Below, piece by piece: positions 1 to 8,414 of a DNA stretch of 64,000 nt. The DNA comes from Saprospiraceae bacterium (GTDB lineage Bacteria > Bacteroidota > Bacteroidia > Chitinophagales > Saprospiraceae). The notes beneath the pieces were generated by a model, which ran no database searches, was not told the DNA's origin, and worked only from the letters and a program-made list of their open reading frames with translations. The position numbers were made by a program, and so were the translations under genes. Location of the stretch: the NCBI GenBank assembly GCA_020628645.1, contig JAHDES010000013.1:1-64000 (forward strand), read 5' to 3'. Within the stretch, counting starts at the first letter, position 1. Every line of letters begins with the position of its first letter.

Positions 1-219
1 TGATAACTTTTGCACTTTTGGCAATATTGCCGCTTAATCCTTCACGGACTATTGTAAATTCATAAAGAACCAAAAAAAAGTGCCCAGCCGGCATGAGGCG
101 ATGATTCAATAAAGCTACCATAATTGAATGGTGAAAAGCTAATAATCAAGTAAAAATATATTGGATGTAATTAGTGTTCAAGAGAATAGATCATTACTTA
201 AATCTTAAAAAAAATTATT

Positions 220-390
220 ATGTCATTAAAAGAATACGAAGATTTAGATAAAATCAGATTAGAAGAAGGACAAAAAAGTAGAGCGCATTATAATTCTGTC
301 AACCTACCAGGCGATAGAGTAAAGAAGATCAGCGACATTGAAGCAGCTCGAAAAAGAATTGCGGATATGAAAAAAGAAAGAGAACAGTAG
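220..390 (+). CDS. Small hypothetical protein, 56 aa
   Basis: ATG at 220 opens a short frame ending in TAG at 388-390. The product is highly charged (Lys, Arg, Glu rich), starts MSLKEYEDLD and ends KKEREQ. It has no signal peptide or membrane segment and is probably mostly helical. It lies 21 nt upstream of the CoxE-like gene on the same strand, so it is probably in that operon. I do not recognise a family. Its role may be tied to the molybdo-enzyme maturation genes that follow, but this rests on position only. Confidence 0.55.
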   Translation: MSLKEYEDLDKIRLEEGQKSRAHYNSVNLPGDRVKKISDIEAARKRIADMKKEREQ

Positions 391-411
391 TCGTTCTTCT
401 GTATTTTCTAA

Positions 412-1551
412 ATGAATCAACATTATACCCAATTTTCTAGTTTATCAGAAGCCTTCATCGGTTTTGTTCATTTAGCTAGAAATCAAGGTTTTCAAACAGG
501 AATCCAATGTACAAAAGATACATTTGAAAGTGCTTTGTTTGGTTTGTGGCCAGATAAAGCACTCTTTGAATATGCCTTGATGAGCTTATTTTGTCAAGAA
601 GAAGAAGAACGAGAAACATTTAGGAAACTGTATAGTCGATTTTGGAGACAAAAAGGGACAGAACTAAAATACAAGCATTCTAGGTTTAATAAAAAACTGA
701 TTCATAATAATAAGTCAAATACGGCTGTGATGCTTGGAACTGGAGCATCTGGTTCTAGTGAAGAAGGAGAAGAAGCGAAAACTACGACAGGGGCTAATCT
801 AAAAGAAACCTTGAAACGCACGGACTTTGCGCACCTTACCGCCCACCAAGCGACCTTATTGGATGAACTTTCCGAAAAGCTCGTCAAAGAAATGAGCCAA
901 CGACTGAAACGGCGCAAAAAAAAATCAAGCAACGGTCAAATTGATATTGCGAATTCAATTCGTAAAAACATTCAAAATGGTGGTACGATTATCCATTTAA
1001 GCAAGAAAAATAAAAAAACCGATAAATATCGCTTGATGGTTTTATTGGATGTGAGTGGCTCGATGGATAAATACTCCTTTTATCTATTAAAATTTTTATG
1101 GGCGCTCCGTTCCAACTTTAAACAACTAGAAGTGTTTACCTTTAGTACTCAATTAATGCGGATTACAGATTTTATTTCCGAAAAAAATATGGCAACGGCA
1201 TTGATGATGGTGTCCAATAATGCTAGACATTGGTCGAGCGGAACAAAGATTGGAGAATGTCTAAAAGAATTTAATGATAATTATGCCAAACGATATTTAA
1301 ATGGAAAAACACTTACCATTATTCTAAGTGATGGTTTGGATACTGGAGAACCAGCCATATTAGATCAAGCGATGCATCAAATAAAAATGCGTACAAAAAA
1401 ATTGATTTGGCTTAATCCCTTAAAAGGCATGAAAGGTTATGAACCCATTCAAATGGGAATGAAAACGGCTTTACCATCTTTAAATCATTTCGGTAGCGCA
1501 CACAATTTTGAGAGTTTATTGACATTGGAACAACTGTTAAAAGATGCATAA
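412..1551 (+). CDS. VWA domain protein, CoxE-like
   Basis: 379 aa, cytoplasmic. The C-terminal half is a von Willebrand factor A domain with the metal-site motif DVSGS at residues 213-217, followed by a threonine/serine loop (SSGTKIGECL) and ILSDGLDTGEP near residue 310. This layout matches the CoxE family, which works with a MoxR-type AAA+ ATPase to mature the active site of CO dehydrogenase and related molybdo-hydroxylases (family knowledge). The N-terminal half is charged and lysine rich. The last 8 nt overlap the start of the XdhC-like gene, so the two are translationally coupled. The MoxR partner and the enzyme subunits are not in view and may lie upstream of the window. Confidence 0.8.
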   Translation: MNQHYTQFSSLSEAFIGFVHLARNQGFQTGIQCTKDTFESALFGLWPDKALFEYALMSLFCQEEEERETFRKLYSRFWRQKGTELKYKHSRFNKKLIHNNKSNTAVMLGTGASGSSEEGEEAKTTTGANLKETLKRTDFAHLTAHQATLLDELSEKLVKEMSQRLKRRKKKSSNGQIDIANSIRKNIQNGGTIIHLSKKNKKTDKYRLMVLLDVSGSMDKYSFYLLKFLWALRSNFKQLEVFTFSTQLMRITDFISEKNMATALMMVSNNARHWSSGTKIGECLKEFNDNYAKRYLNGKTLTIILSDGLDTGEPAILDQAMHQIKMRTKKLIWLNPLKGMKGYEPIQMGMKTALPSLNHFGSAHNFESLLTLEQLLKDA

Positions 1552-2515
1552 TTCATTTTTACAAAAGGCACAACAACTCAATCAAGGCAAAGAAGCCTAT
1601 GCAACGGCTTTTATTGTCCGTCGTAAAGTGCCTTCTTCTGGTAAGCCAGGCGATAAAGCCATTATTACGAAAGATGGTCAAATTCACGGTTGGATTGGGG
1701 GAGGCTGTACGCGAGGTATTGTTTTAAAAGAAGCTTTATTAGCCATTCAAGAAGGAAAACCTCGTTTGGTTTCCATCACGCCAAGCCCTAAAAATGATGT
1801 TGATGCTTCTATTAAATTATACACCATGACTTGCCAGAGTGGGGGAGAAGTAGAAGTGTATATTGAACCCGTTTTGCCTATGCCACATCTATTGATTTTT
1901 GGAAATTCACATATTGCAATGGCACTTGCTAAACTAGCGAAAGCAATGGAATATCAAGTAAGCGTGGTGTCTTCCAATCCTGATAAAAATTTATTTCCTA
2001 CGGCAGATAAAATTACCCTTTTAAAGGAGTTTGAAGGAAAAAATAGCTCCGAAAATACTTATCCCATCGTTTGCACACAGGGAGAAGCAGATGCGGATGC
2101 CTTGCATAAAGCGATTAATCTAAATCTACCGTATCTTTCCTTTGTTGCCAGTCGAAAAAAAGCCCATGCGATTTATGGAGAACTCCGTCAAAAAGGCATC
2201 AATTTCGATCAATTAAAAACTATAAAAACACCTGCGGGTTTGGATATTGGGGCAAAAACACCTTATGAAGTTGCTATCAGTATTTTAGCGGAGATTATTC
2301 AAGATTTTCGTAAAGAATCTACTCCAGAAGAAACGACATCTACTCCTCAAGTACAACTCACCAATGCCGATTTTTATATGAATCCTGTTTGTAACATTCC
2401 TGTTCAAAAAAGTACCGCCAAACACGTTTTAGAATACAGAAATGAGAAAGTTTATTTCTGCTGTGATGGTTGTAAAGTAAGTTTTGAGAAAGCGCCTGAA
2501 AAGTATATGGTGTAA
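1544..2515 (+). CDS. XdhC/CoxF-family maturation protein with C-terminal YHS domain
   Basis: 323 aa. The N-terminal XdhC domain carries the conserved GGGC motif at residues 52-55 and TCQSGG near residue 96. A Rossmann segment follows (LLIFGNSHIA near residue 116). XdhC proteins bind molybdenum cofactor and support its sulfuration before insertion into xanthine dehydrogenase or CO dehydrogenase (family knowledge). Residues 277-323 form an added YHS-type metal-binding domain: FYMNPVC (Cys283), then a CCDGC cluster (Cys306, 307, 310). The start overlaps the stop of the VWA gene by 8 nt. The fusion suggests a metal or sulfur-relay role, which is inference. The substrate enzyme is not in the window. 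Confidence 0.8.
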   Translation: MHNSFLQKAQQLNQGKEAYATAFIVRRKVPSSGKPGDKAIITKDGQIHGWIGGGCTRGIVLKEALLAIQEGKPRLVSITPSPKNDVDASIKLYTMTCQSGGEVEVYIEPVLPMPHLLIFGNSHIAMALAKLAKAMEYQVSVVSSNPDKNLFPTADKITLLKEFEGKNSSENTYPIVCTQGEADADALHKAINLNLPYLSFVASRKKAHAIYGELRQKGINFDQLKTIKTPAGLDIGAKTPYEVAISILAEIIQDFRKESTPEETTSTPQVQLTNADFYMNPVCNIPVQKSTAKHVLEYRNEKVYFCCDGCKVSFEKAPEKYMV

Positions 2516-2582
2516 AGAAAAATTATAATTTTAAATTGTCGAATTCATTTGACAATTAGGTTAAATTCACGAATACGATCTT

Positions 2583-2618
2583 ATACGAAATTGAATAAGT
2601 GATGTCGTAAATCACACC
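2583..2618. repeat. 36-bp dispersed hairpin repeat, copy A
   Basis: Thirty-five of 36 bases match the stretch at 62015-62050 in the same orientation. The 3' part folds as GTGATGT-CGT-AAATCAC with one mismatch; the other copy folds perfectly. The copy lies in the 298-bp gap after the XdhC gene, which also holds a perfect 11-bp hairpin (TTGAAAAAATC/GATTTTTTCAA) further right and the terminator of the next gene. Confidence 0.7.
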
Positions 2619-2775
2619 TTAAAAGTGTAATGCCGACTTGAAAAAATCGAAAATTATATACGAAAAGATTTTTTCAAAACGGTATTAGAAGATCAAAGAG
2701 GATGTTTTTCAACAAACGTTGATTTCAAGCGTCTTTTTAACGCGATTTTCCACAAAGAGTAACGAAATTTTTTCC

Positions 2776-2812
2776 TAAAAAAGAGGTATCCTTTTGTTAA
2801 ACGAAAAGGATA
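2776..2812 (-). terminator. Intrinsic terminator of the methyltransferase gene
   Basis: Perfect 9-bp stem TATCCTTTT (2787-2795) / AAAAGGATA (2804-2812) with an 8-nt loop. On the minus strand it is followed by CCTCTTTTTTAGG. It starts one base beyond the minus-strand stop codon at 2814. Confidence 0.8.
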
Positions 2813-2813
2813 T

Positions 2814-3584
2814 TTAATTGCTAATTTTTTGCCCTATTATTCTACAAACCTTCCAAACAATATGATTACCATGAAAATCAAGCGGTTCTTTGATGATAAT
2901 TTCGGTAGTAGATGGAATGGAAAACCCGATTTGAGAAATTTCATGGCTTAATTTTTCTAGGGGATAAAATTGCTCCCAATGGCTGGCTTTTTGAAAATTG
3001 AGTGGGCTAAATAAAAGAAAATGACCACCTTTTTTGAGAATGCGATATTGCTCTTGTAAAGTGGCGATTGGATCATCCACTCGATCAAGTAAAAAACTAC
3101 TAAAGACCAAATCTATACATTCATCTGGAAAGGGAAGTTGCTCCGCTTTGGCGAGGGCAAATTGGAGATTGGGAGTGGGTATTCCGTTTAGATGAAGTGT
3201 GTTCAATCCTTTGTTTTGGAGATTGATTTCGATGACTTTCTCTGTTTTCCAATAGGTGTAGGCTTGTCGCAATAATTGGTAACTGTAGTCAATACCATAG
3301 CATTGAGTGGAAGGAAAATTTTGAGCGATGCTACCAATTTTTCGTCCTACACTACAGCCGATTTCTAGGATAGTAGTGGGAGAATTTGTTTTTACCTCTT
3401 GTAAAACAATGTCCAAAATGGCTTGAAAGGGATACTTGCTCCAAAGTTCATCTCCTAGATGGATTGCCGTTTGCCGAATGACGGAAGGATCATAGTGTTC
3501 ATAGGTGTCTTGTCGGAATTCTTGTTCGGATTTGTTGTAGTAAAAGGGGATGTTGTTGCGGTGATAGAGGGGAGGGAATAGCAT
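2814..3584 (-). CDS. Class I SAM-dependent methyltransferase
   Basis: 256 aa, cytoplasmic. The SAM-binding motif I, ILEIGCSVGRKIG, is at about residues 72-84. An acidic strand end follows (YGID), then motif LPFPDECIDLVFSSFLLDRV near residues 150-170 and the post-motif LKKGGHFLLFSPL. This order is typical of methyltransferase type 11/UbiE-like folds. I cannot name the substrate. The gene is transcribed alone, with its own terminator just after the stop. The 315-bp gap upstream gives no further clue. Confidence 0.75.
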   Translation of the reverse strand: MLFPPLYHRNNIPFYYNKSEQEFRQDTYEHYDPSVIRQTAIHLGDELWSKYPFQAILDIVLQEVKTNSPTTILEIGCSVGRKIGSIAQNFPSTQCYGIDYSYQLLRQAYTYWKTEKVIEINLQNKGLNTLHLNGIPTPNLQFALAKAEQLPFPDECIDLVFSSFLLDRVDDPIATLQEQYRILKKGGHFLLFSPLNFQKASHWEQFYPLEKLSHEISQIGFSIPSTTEIIIKEPLDFHGNHIVWKVCRIIGQKISN

Positions 3585-3899
3585 CTTTTTTATCTTTCTT
3601 TTCTTTTTTCCATTGATGAAAAAAGAAACAAAAAAATCTAGCCAAATCGCAAAGTGGATGCTTTTATGAAATGCTAGAATATTTTTATTTCTGTGTCTTA
3701 GTTTAAGATCAGTAGTTGGAAAAGCCTACTTTCCTGATCTTTTGTATGTTTATTAATTCATCTTTTGAAGTTGTGATTACGCTTTATTAAGTGTTAGTAG
3801 TCTGCCTGTTTTATTGAACAAAATCTCAAAACCGTTTACGGCTTTTTCTTTTTGGGCTTTGCTTTTTTTGGCATTTTTCTTTATTATTTACGCAAGGTC
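3585..3899. other. Intergenic gap without recognised gene
   Basis: T-rich DNA. The only structure I see is the 8-bp hairpin AAGATCAG (3705-3712) / CTGATCTT (3734-3741), followed on the plus strand by TTTG. A minus-strand Lys-rich reading frame of 12 codons near 3840-3880 is too short to call. Confidence 0.4.
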
Positions 3900-4679
3900 T
3901 TATTTAAAGAAATAATCCAAGACTCCAAATAATTTTAAAATCGCGAAGATCATAGTGACAACGAGTAAGCGATAAGCCCAGAGATTGGCTTTGGGATAGG
4001 TAGAGGCATATTGTGCGGTGATCCAGCCCCCGATCGTTTGCCCGATAGCGACGATCAAGCCTGTTTTCCAATCAATTAAACCTTTCCAATGAAAAAACGC
4101 AATTGCTAATATCGTATAAATGGCAATGACAAAAGACTTGACGGCATTGGCTTCAATGATTTCATAACGCGCTACTAGAACCATCGTTGCTAAGAAAAAT
4201 ACACCCATCCCCATTTGAATGAAACCGCCATAAAAGCCCAATCCTAGAAATAAGGGTACGGCTAACCACCAACTCATATCCTTCGTTAAATCACTTTCTT
4301 GTAACCAGCGTTTTGGATTGACCAATATCACAAACAACATCACAATCATCAGATAGCGAAATACATTTCTAAACTGCTGATTATCTACTTGAGTGACGGT
4401 ATACATGCCAATAATTGCGCCGATGACAATGAGTATGATCAACCAACGTGAGCGATGAATGGGTAATTTATCATTGCGATAAAAAGCTATAGAACCTGCG
4501 ATACTTTGAGAACAAATCCCCACCCGATTGGTGGCATTCGCTACCAAAGGAGGTAAACCCAAGACCTCAATTAAGATGGTCAAAGTTATCGCAGAACCAT
4601 TTCCTGCAAGGGTATTGATGATTCCTGCAAAAAAACCACCTCCAATGGCAATGATATATTGGGTGAGGGTCAAGTCCAT
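3900..4679 (-). CDS. TauE/SafE-family (TSUP) membrane permease
   Basis: 259 aa with about eight hydrophobic segments. The N-terminal repeat has the family hallmark GGGFFAGIINTLAGNGS followed by GLPPLVANATNRVG. TSUP proteins move sulfite, sulfonates or other organic acids across the inner membrane (family knowledge); the substrate here is unknown. I chose ATG at 4679; a TTG at 4685 directly after the upstream stop is the alternative. The gene follows the methylmalonyl-CoA epimerase by 6 nt, so the two form one transcript. A link to organic-acid or propionate metabolism is possible but is inference. Confidence 0.8.
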   Translation of the reverse strand: MDLTLTQYIIAIGGGFFAGIINTLAGNGSAITLTILIEVLGLPPLVANATNRVGICSQSIAGSIAFYRNDKLPIHRSRWLIILIVIGAIIGMYTVTQVDNQQFRNVFRYLMIVMLFVILVNPKRWLQESDLTKDMSWWLAVPLFLGLGFYGGFIQMGMGVFFLATMVLVARYEIIEANAVKSFVIAIYTILAIAFFHWKGLIDWKTGLIVAIGQTIGGWITAQYASTYPKANLWAYRLLVVTMIFAILKLFGVLDYFFK

Positions 4680-4685
4680 GAGCAA

Positions 4686-5105
4686 CTATTCTTCTTCTTG
4701 ATCCGCTTTGATGGTTTGACACAATTCTACTAAAACGCCATGTGCGCTTTTGGGATGAACAAAGCAAACGAGTTTATTATCTGCGCCACGTTTGGGTTGT
4801 TCATTGAGGAGGCGGAAACCTTCTTTTCGGAGTCGTTCCATTTCGGCAAGGATATTGTCTACTTCAAAGGCTAAGTGGTGAATACCTTCGCCTCTTTTTT
4901 CGATGAATTTAGAAATGGCACTTTCTGGGGCGGTTCCTTCTAGGAGTTCAATTTTATTGGGTCCTACTTGAAAGAAAGAAGTCATAACATGTTCAGAAGC
5001 GACTTCTTCGATTTTGTAATGTTCAACCCCTAACAATTGTTGGTATAAGGCATTGGCATCCTTCAAATTTTTAACAGCGATCCCGATGTGTTCAATTTTC
5101 TTCAT
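4686..5105 (-). CDS. mce: Methylmalonyl-CoA epimerase
   Basis: 139 aa, the usual size. It is a glyoxalase/VOC fold: opening strand KKIEHIGIAVKNL with a metal-binding His, then KIELLEG, IHHLAFEVD with a second His, and VLVELCQ with the C-terminal Glu. The enzyme interconverts the (R) and (S) epimers of methylmalonyl-CoA between succinyl-CoA and propionyl-CoA. It is the first gene of a two-gene minus-strand unit with the TSUP permease. The start at 5105 gives MKKIEHIGIAV, as in known family members. Confidence 0.9.
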   Translation of the reverse strand: MKKIEHIGIAVKNLKDANALYQQLLGVEHYKIEEVASEHVMTSFFQVGPNKIELLEGTAPESAISKFIEKRGEGIHHLAFEVDNILAEMERLRKEGFRLLNEQPKRGADNKLVCFVHPKSAHGVLVELCQTIKADQEEE

Positions 5106-5196
5106 GTGGACAGTTCTTTTCTGCGAAAGTAAGGCTTAAAATGGAGAAGATATCATCTAAGAATAGTAAACTAAAAAATAGAAGGGATTTTATAAG

Positions 5197-5415
5197 GCGA
5201 GTTGGGAAACTCGCTAGATATATTTAGGAGAAGTTAGGAAACTTCTCCAATCGCTAAGAAGTGAAACCTGTTAAAACTAATATATGTAATAGTTTATGGC
5301 AGGGAGACTTCGAACTAAGGTAAAGATTATTTCATCATAGAATACGGAATCTAACTACCAAAAAATAATAAAGGTAGGAATTAATCGTGGGACGACTTTG
5401 AGTCGACCACACGAT
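5197..5415. repeat. Cluster of three short local hairpins
   Basis: The 387-bp gap between the MFS gene and mce holds GCGAGTT/AACTCGC (5197-5203/5208-5214), GGAGAAGTT/AACTTCTCC (5227-5235/5240-5248, perfect) and an imperfect 15-bp hairpin built on ATCGTGG...CACACGAT (5384-5415). None has a clear T tract. No coding sequence is seen here. Confidence 0.6.
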
Positions 5416-5442
5416 AAGAAAGCTCAAAATTAATAAGACTTA

Positions 5443-5493
5443 AAAAGGAGAAGGAATAATTTGAGTTTCATTCTTCAAATTATTCCTTCTTCT
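5443..5493 (-). terminator. Intrinsic terminator of the MFS gene
   Basis: Long stem AGGAGAAGGAATAATTTGA (5447-5465) against TCAAATTATTCCTTCTTC (from 5474). On the minus strand it is followed by CCTTTTTAAG. The right arm overlaps the minus-strand stop codon of the transporter. Confidence 0.8.
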
Positions 5494-6866
5494 TAAACGG
5501 ATTCTAACTCTGGTTTGGGATGGGGCTCATCCATTTCTTTAGATTGGTCATTTTCTTCACGATATAATTTTCGGAGGTACCAAAAACCAGCCATTGCCAC
5601 TAAATTGATTCCACCTAAGAAAAACCATAAGGTATTATAGCTAAACCAATCGACGATATAGCCGCCCATCGTTGGTGCTACGATTAATGCCAACGAAAAA
5701 GACATACCATATAAACCCATGTATTCGCCTCTTCGATCTGCTGGGGCTCGTTTTAAGGCGACGGTATTGAGAAACGGAAAATTGATGATTTCTCCAAATG
5801 AAATGGCTACAATAGATAAAATCAATACACCATTCCAAAAATCTAATATAGGTAAAATCCAAAAGGCAAAACCAATTAAAAATGCCCCAATAATGATGAT
5901 ATTAAATACAGGATATTTTTTCTCTAATACATAAACCAATGGCATTTCAAAGATCACAATGAGTAAACAATTGAATCCTAATAATAAGCCAATCTCAAAC
6001 TCATTTAACAAAAAGACCTCTTTTTGATACACTTGAAGTACCGTAAATAAGTGCATAAAAACGATCATATTCAAGAAGATGAAAAAGACATATTTCAAGA
6101 AAAAGACATCTTGGTAAGCTGATTTAGACTTAGGTTTGTTAACGAAGTCAGTATCTAATATTTTTTCATCTTTAAGTTCGACTACAGTATTAGGCGTTTT
6201 TTTAGGGAGTAAGAAATAGAATGCTGTTCCAGCCAAAATACACGTACATCCATCAATCATAAACAATTTACTATACCCATACTGAACGGCTATTAATCCG
6301 CCAACTGCTGGACCAAAAGACATTCCAAAGTTAAAGGCTAATCGAATCAAAGAAAGGGAGCGCGTACGCGTTTCATCTGTACTGTAGATACCCACCGCCG
6401 TTAAATTTGCAGGACGAAAACAGTCATTGATTGTACTGACTATAAATACGCCTATGGACAGTTGAGGAATAGTTTCCAATGGAATGAGAAAGAAAAAGCC
6501 AATACCTCCCAAAACAAAACTCCAAAACATCACCGAGTGATAGCCAATTCGATCCGTTAGCCAGCCACCTATTAAAGAACCCGCTAAGGAACCCGCTCCA
6601 AAACAACTCAATACTAATCCTGCTTCGCCGACACTATATCCTTTTTCACTGGTTAAATAAATAGATAAAAAGACAATGACCATTGTGCCACAACGATTGA
6701 TAAACATTACGGCAGTCAGCAGCCAAATCTCACGAGACAATCCACTAAAGGATTTGATATACAACTGAATGATATTCTGAATTAAAGATGTAATCTTTCG
6801 AGTCATAGGCTGTGTGGTCTTAAAGGTTGTACAAAGATCGTTTGGGTGCGTATAATGCTTCATCAA
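5493..6866 (-). CDS. Major facilitator superfamily transporter
   Basis: 457 aa with about 12 hydrophobic segments. The loop between helices 2 and 3 has GGWLTDRIGYHSV, the classic MFS signature. The central loop is charged (KKTPNTVVELKDEKILD) and the C-terminal tail is acidic and hydrophilic. It most resembles drug/metabolite efflux MFS proteins, but the substrate cannot be read from the sequence. The first 20 residues before MTRKITSL are hydrophilic, so Met21 (6806) is a possible alternative start. The gene stands alone, divergent from the HtrA gene, with its own terminator. Confidence 0.8.
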   Translation of the reverse strand: MMKHYTHPNDLCTTFKTTQPMTRKITSLIQNIIQLYIKSFSGLSREIWLLTAVMFINRCGTMVIVFLSIYLTSEKGYSVGEAGLVLSCFGAGSLAGSLIGGWLTDRIGYHSVMFWSFVLGGIGFFFLIPLETIPQLSIGVFIVSTINDCFRPANLTAVGIYSTDETRTRSLSLIRLAFNFGMSFGPAVGGLIAVQYGYSKLFMIDGCTCILAGTAFYFLLPKKTPNTVVELKDEKILDTDFVNKPKSKSAYQDVFFLKYVFFIFLNMIVFMHLFTVLQVYQKEVFLLNEFEIGLLLGFNCLLIVIFEMPLVYVLEKKYPVFNIIIIGAFLIGFAFWILPILDFWNGVLILSIVAISFGEIINFPFLNTVALKRAPADRRGEYMGLYGMSFSLALIVAPTMGGYIVDWFSYNTLWFFLGGINLVAMAGFWYLRKLYREENDQSKEMDEPHPKPELESV

Positions 6867-7157
6867 CCTTTGAAAAGAACAAGTAGTTCCTTAAAAATAG
6901 ATTATTTATAAAGTAGCGCATATCCTTTCAAATGTCTTAAAAAAATGTTAATTTGAAGAACAGCCCTCCTACTTTAAAACAAGATTATCCGCTTTGGCGT
7001 TTATAAAATATTATTCTACTGAATTAAAAAAGGGTAAATTTTTGTATTTCTTCATTTTTGAGGCAACATAGTTCAATAAAATTTATCTATAAGAATAGAA
7101 AGTGCGCCAAAATTGACTTTCTACTTACAAATTCTACTAAAACATCTACACGCTATT

Positions 7158-8336
7158 ATGAAAAAAAATAATCTCATTCTTACTTTAAGCATAGCCACTA
7201 CCGCGATCTTTAGTACTTTCTTTGCTTTTCTATTGTTTCAGTATGCTAATACAGATACTATTGCTGCTGAACAGGATTATGCAGCAAAATTTGTAGATTT
7301 TGAATATGTCAATGCTAAACCTCTTGCATCCGATCATATACTACGTGAATTACAAGAGGAGGTAGCCACACTCAAAGCACAACAAGAAACTTTATTAAAT
7401 CGCCCTACATCAACGATACTACCTGATGATTTTGTAGCAACATCTAGAATGGTGACCCCTGCTATTGTAAATGTAGGGGCATCGAGTGGCGCCATGCGTT
7501 CGGCGAATGGTTCAGGCGTGATTATTTCATCAGATGGATATATTATTACTAATTTTCATGTAATTGAAGGTACAAATCGTTACAATATTACCTTACAGGA
7601 TAAGCGCGAATATCGGGCAACATTAATAGGTACGGATCCTACAACCGATTTAGCTTTACTAAAAATAGAAGCGGAGGATTTACCAACGGTGAAATTTGGA
7701 AATTCAGATAATGTAGAAGTAGGAGAGTGGGTATTAGCAGTAGGAAATCCATTTAATTTAGCGTCTACCGTAACGGCTGGAATTATTAGTGCCAAAGGAC
7801 GGAATATTAATATTTTGGCAGATCGATATTCTATTGAAAGTTTTTTACAAACAGATGCAGTCGTCAATCCAGGAAATAGTGGAGGGGCTTTAGTCAATGC
7901 TACTGGAAAATTAGTGGGAATTAATTCTGCTATTTTATCTGAAACTGGTGTTTTTGAGGGGTATTCGTTTGCAATTCCTGCCAATTTGGTAAAAAAAGTG
8001 ATTGAAGATTTAAAAGATTTTGGTGAAGTAAAACGAGCGATTTTAGGCGTTACTATTCGTGATGTAGATGATAATCGAGCAAATCGTTTAGGTTTGGCAA
8101 GTGTAACGGGGGTTGTCATTCAAGAAGTTAATCCATCGAGTAGTGCAGAAGTAGCAGGCTTAAAATCGGGAGATGTGATTGTAAGTGTAAATGGTAGAAA
8201 TATTAATAGCACGCCAGAACTACAAGAACAAGTAGCACGTTTTCGTCCTGGCGATCGAATCAGTGTAGATTATATTCGAAATGGAAAACGTTATACCAAA
8301 GAAAATATTCGGTTGAAAGGATTGCCACAAGAGTAG
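7158..8336 (+). CDS. HtrA/DegQ-type periplasmic serine protease with PDZ domain
   Basis: 392 aa from ATG 7158 (MKKNNL). An N-terminal hydrophobic segment of about 20 residues is followed by a helical region and a trypsin-like domain. The catalytic triad is visible: His134 in ITNFHVIEG, Asp164 in DPTTDLALLKI, Ser241 in NPGNSGGAL. One PDZ domain follows (about residues 290-390: GVVIQEVNPSSSAEVAGLKSGDVI). HtrA proteases degrade or refold misfolded envelope proteins. DegP and DegQ have two PDZ domains while this has one, closer to the DegS layout. The gene is monocistronic and ends just before a bidirectional terminator. Confidence 0.88.
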   Translation: MKKNNLILTLSIATTAIFSTFFAFLLFQYANTDTIAAEQDYAAKFVDFEYVNAKPLASDHILRELQEEVATLKAQQETLLNRPTSTILPDDFVATSRMVTPAIVNVGASSGAMRSANGSGVIISSDGYIITNFHVIEGTNRYNITLQDKREYRATLIGTDPTTDLALLKIEAEDLPTVKFGNSDNVEVGEWVLAVGNPFNLASTVTAGIISAKGRNINILADRYSIESFLQTDAVVNPGNSGGALVNATGKLVGINSAILSETGVFEGYSFAIPANLVKKVIEDLKDFGEVKRAILGVTIRDVDDNRANRLGLASVTGVVIQEVNPSSSAEVAGLKSGDVIVSVNGRNINSTPELQEQVARFRPGDRISVDYIRNGKRYTKENIRLKGLPQE

Positions 8337-8354
8337 TTCTTCTAGAACTGAAAA

Positions 8355-8398
8355 AGAAAAGCGTCATCTAATTTTAATACTAGATGACGCTTTTTTTA
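8355..8398. terminator. Bidirectional intrinsic terminator
   Basis: Perfect 14-bp stem AAAAGCGTCATCTA (8357-8370) / TAGATGACGCTTTT (8381-8394) with T tracts on both strands, between the convergent ends of the HtrA gene and the BNR-repeat gene. Confidence 0.88.
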
Positions 8399-8414
8399 TA
8401 AGATAAGAATACAA

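Noticed and set aside
1-65. Possible 3' end of an upstream gene on the plus strand
   Set aside because: Short open stretches end at 37 and 65, but too few residues are visible to tell a real C-terminus from chance.
5290-5320. TTCGAACT-like sequence as part of a tRNA
   Set aside because: No cloverleaf or acceptor stem can be built around it. No tRNA was found anywhere in the window.
5719-5934. Small plus-strand frame within the MFS gene
   Set aside because: It is a shadow of a clear membrane transporter on the other strand.
7580-8119. 179-codon antisense frame in the HtrA gene
   Set aside because: Composition is unlike a real protein, and the plus-strand frame has a full catalytic triad and PDZ domain.
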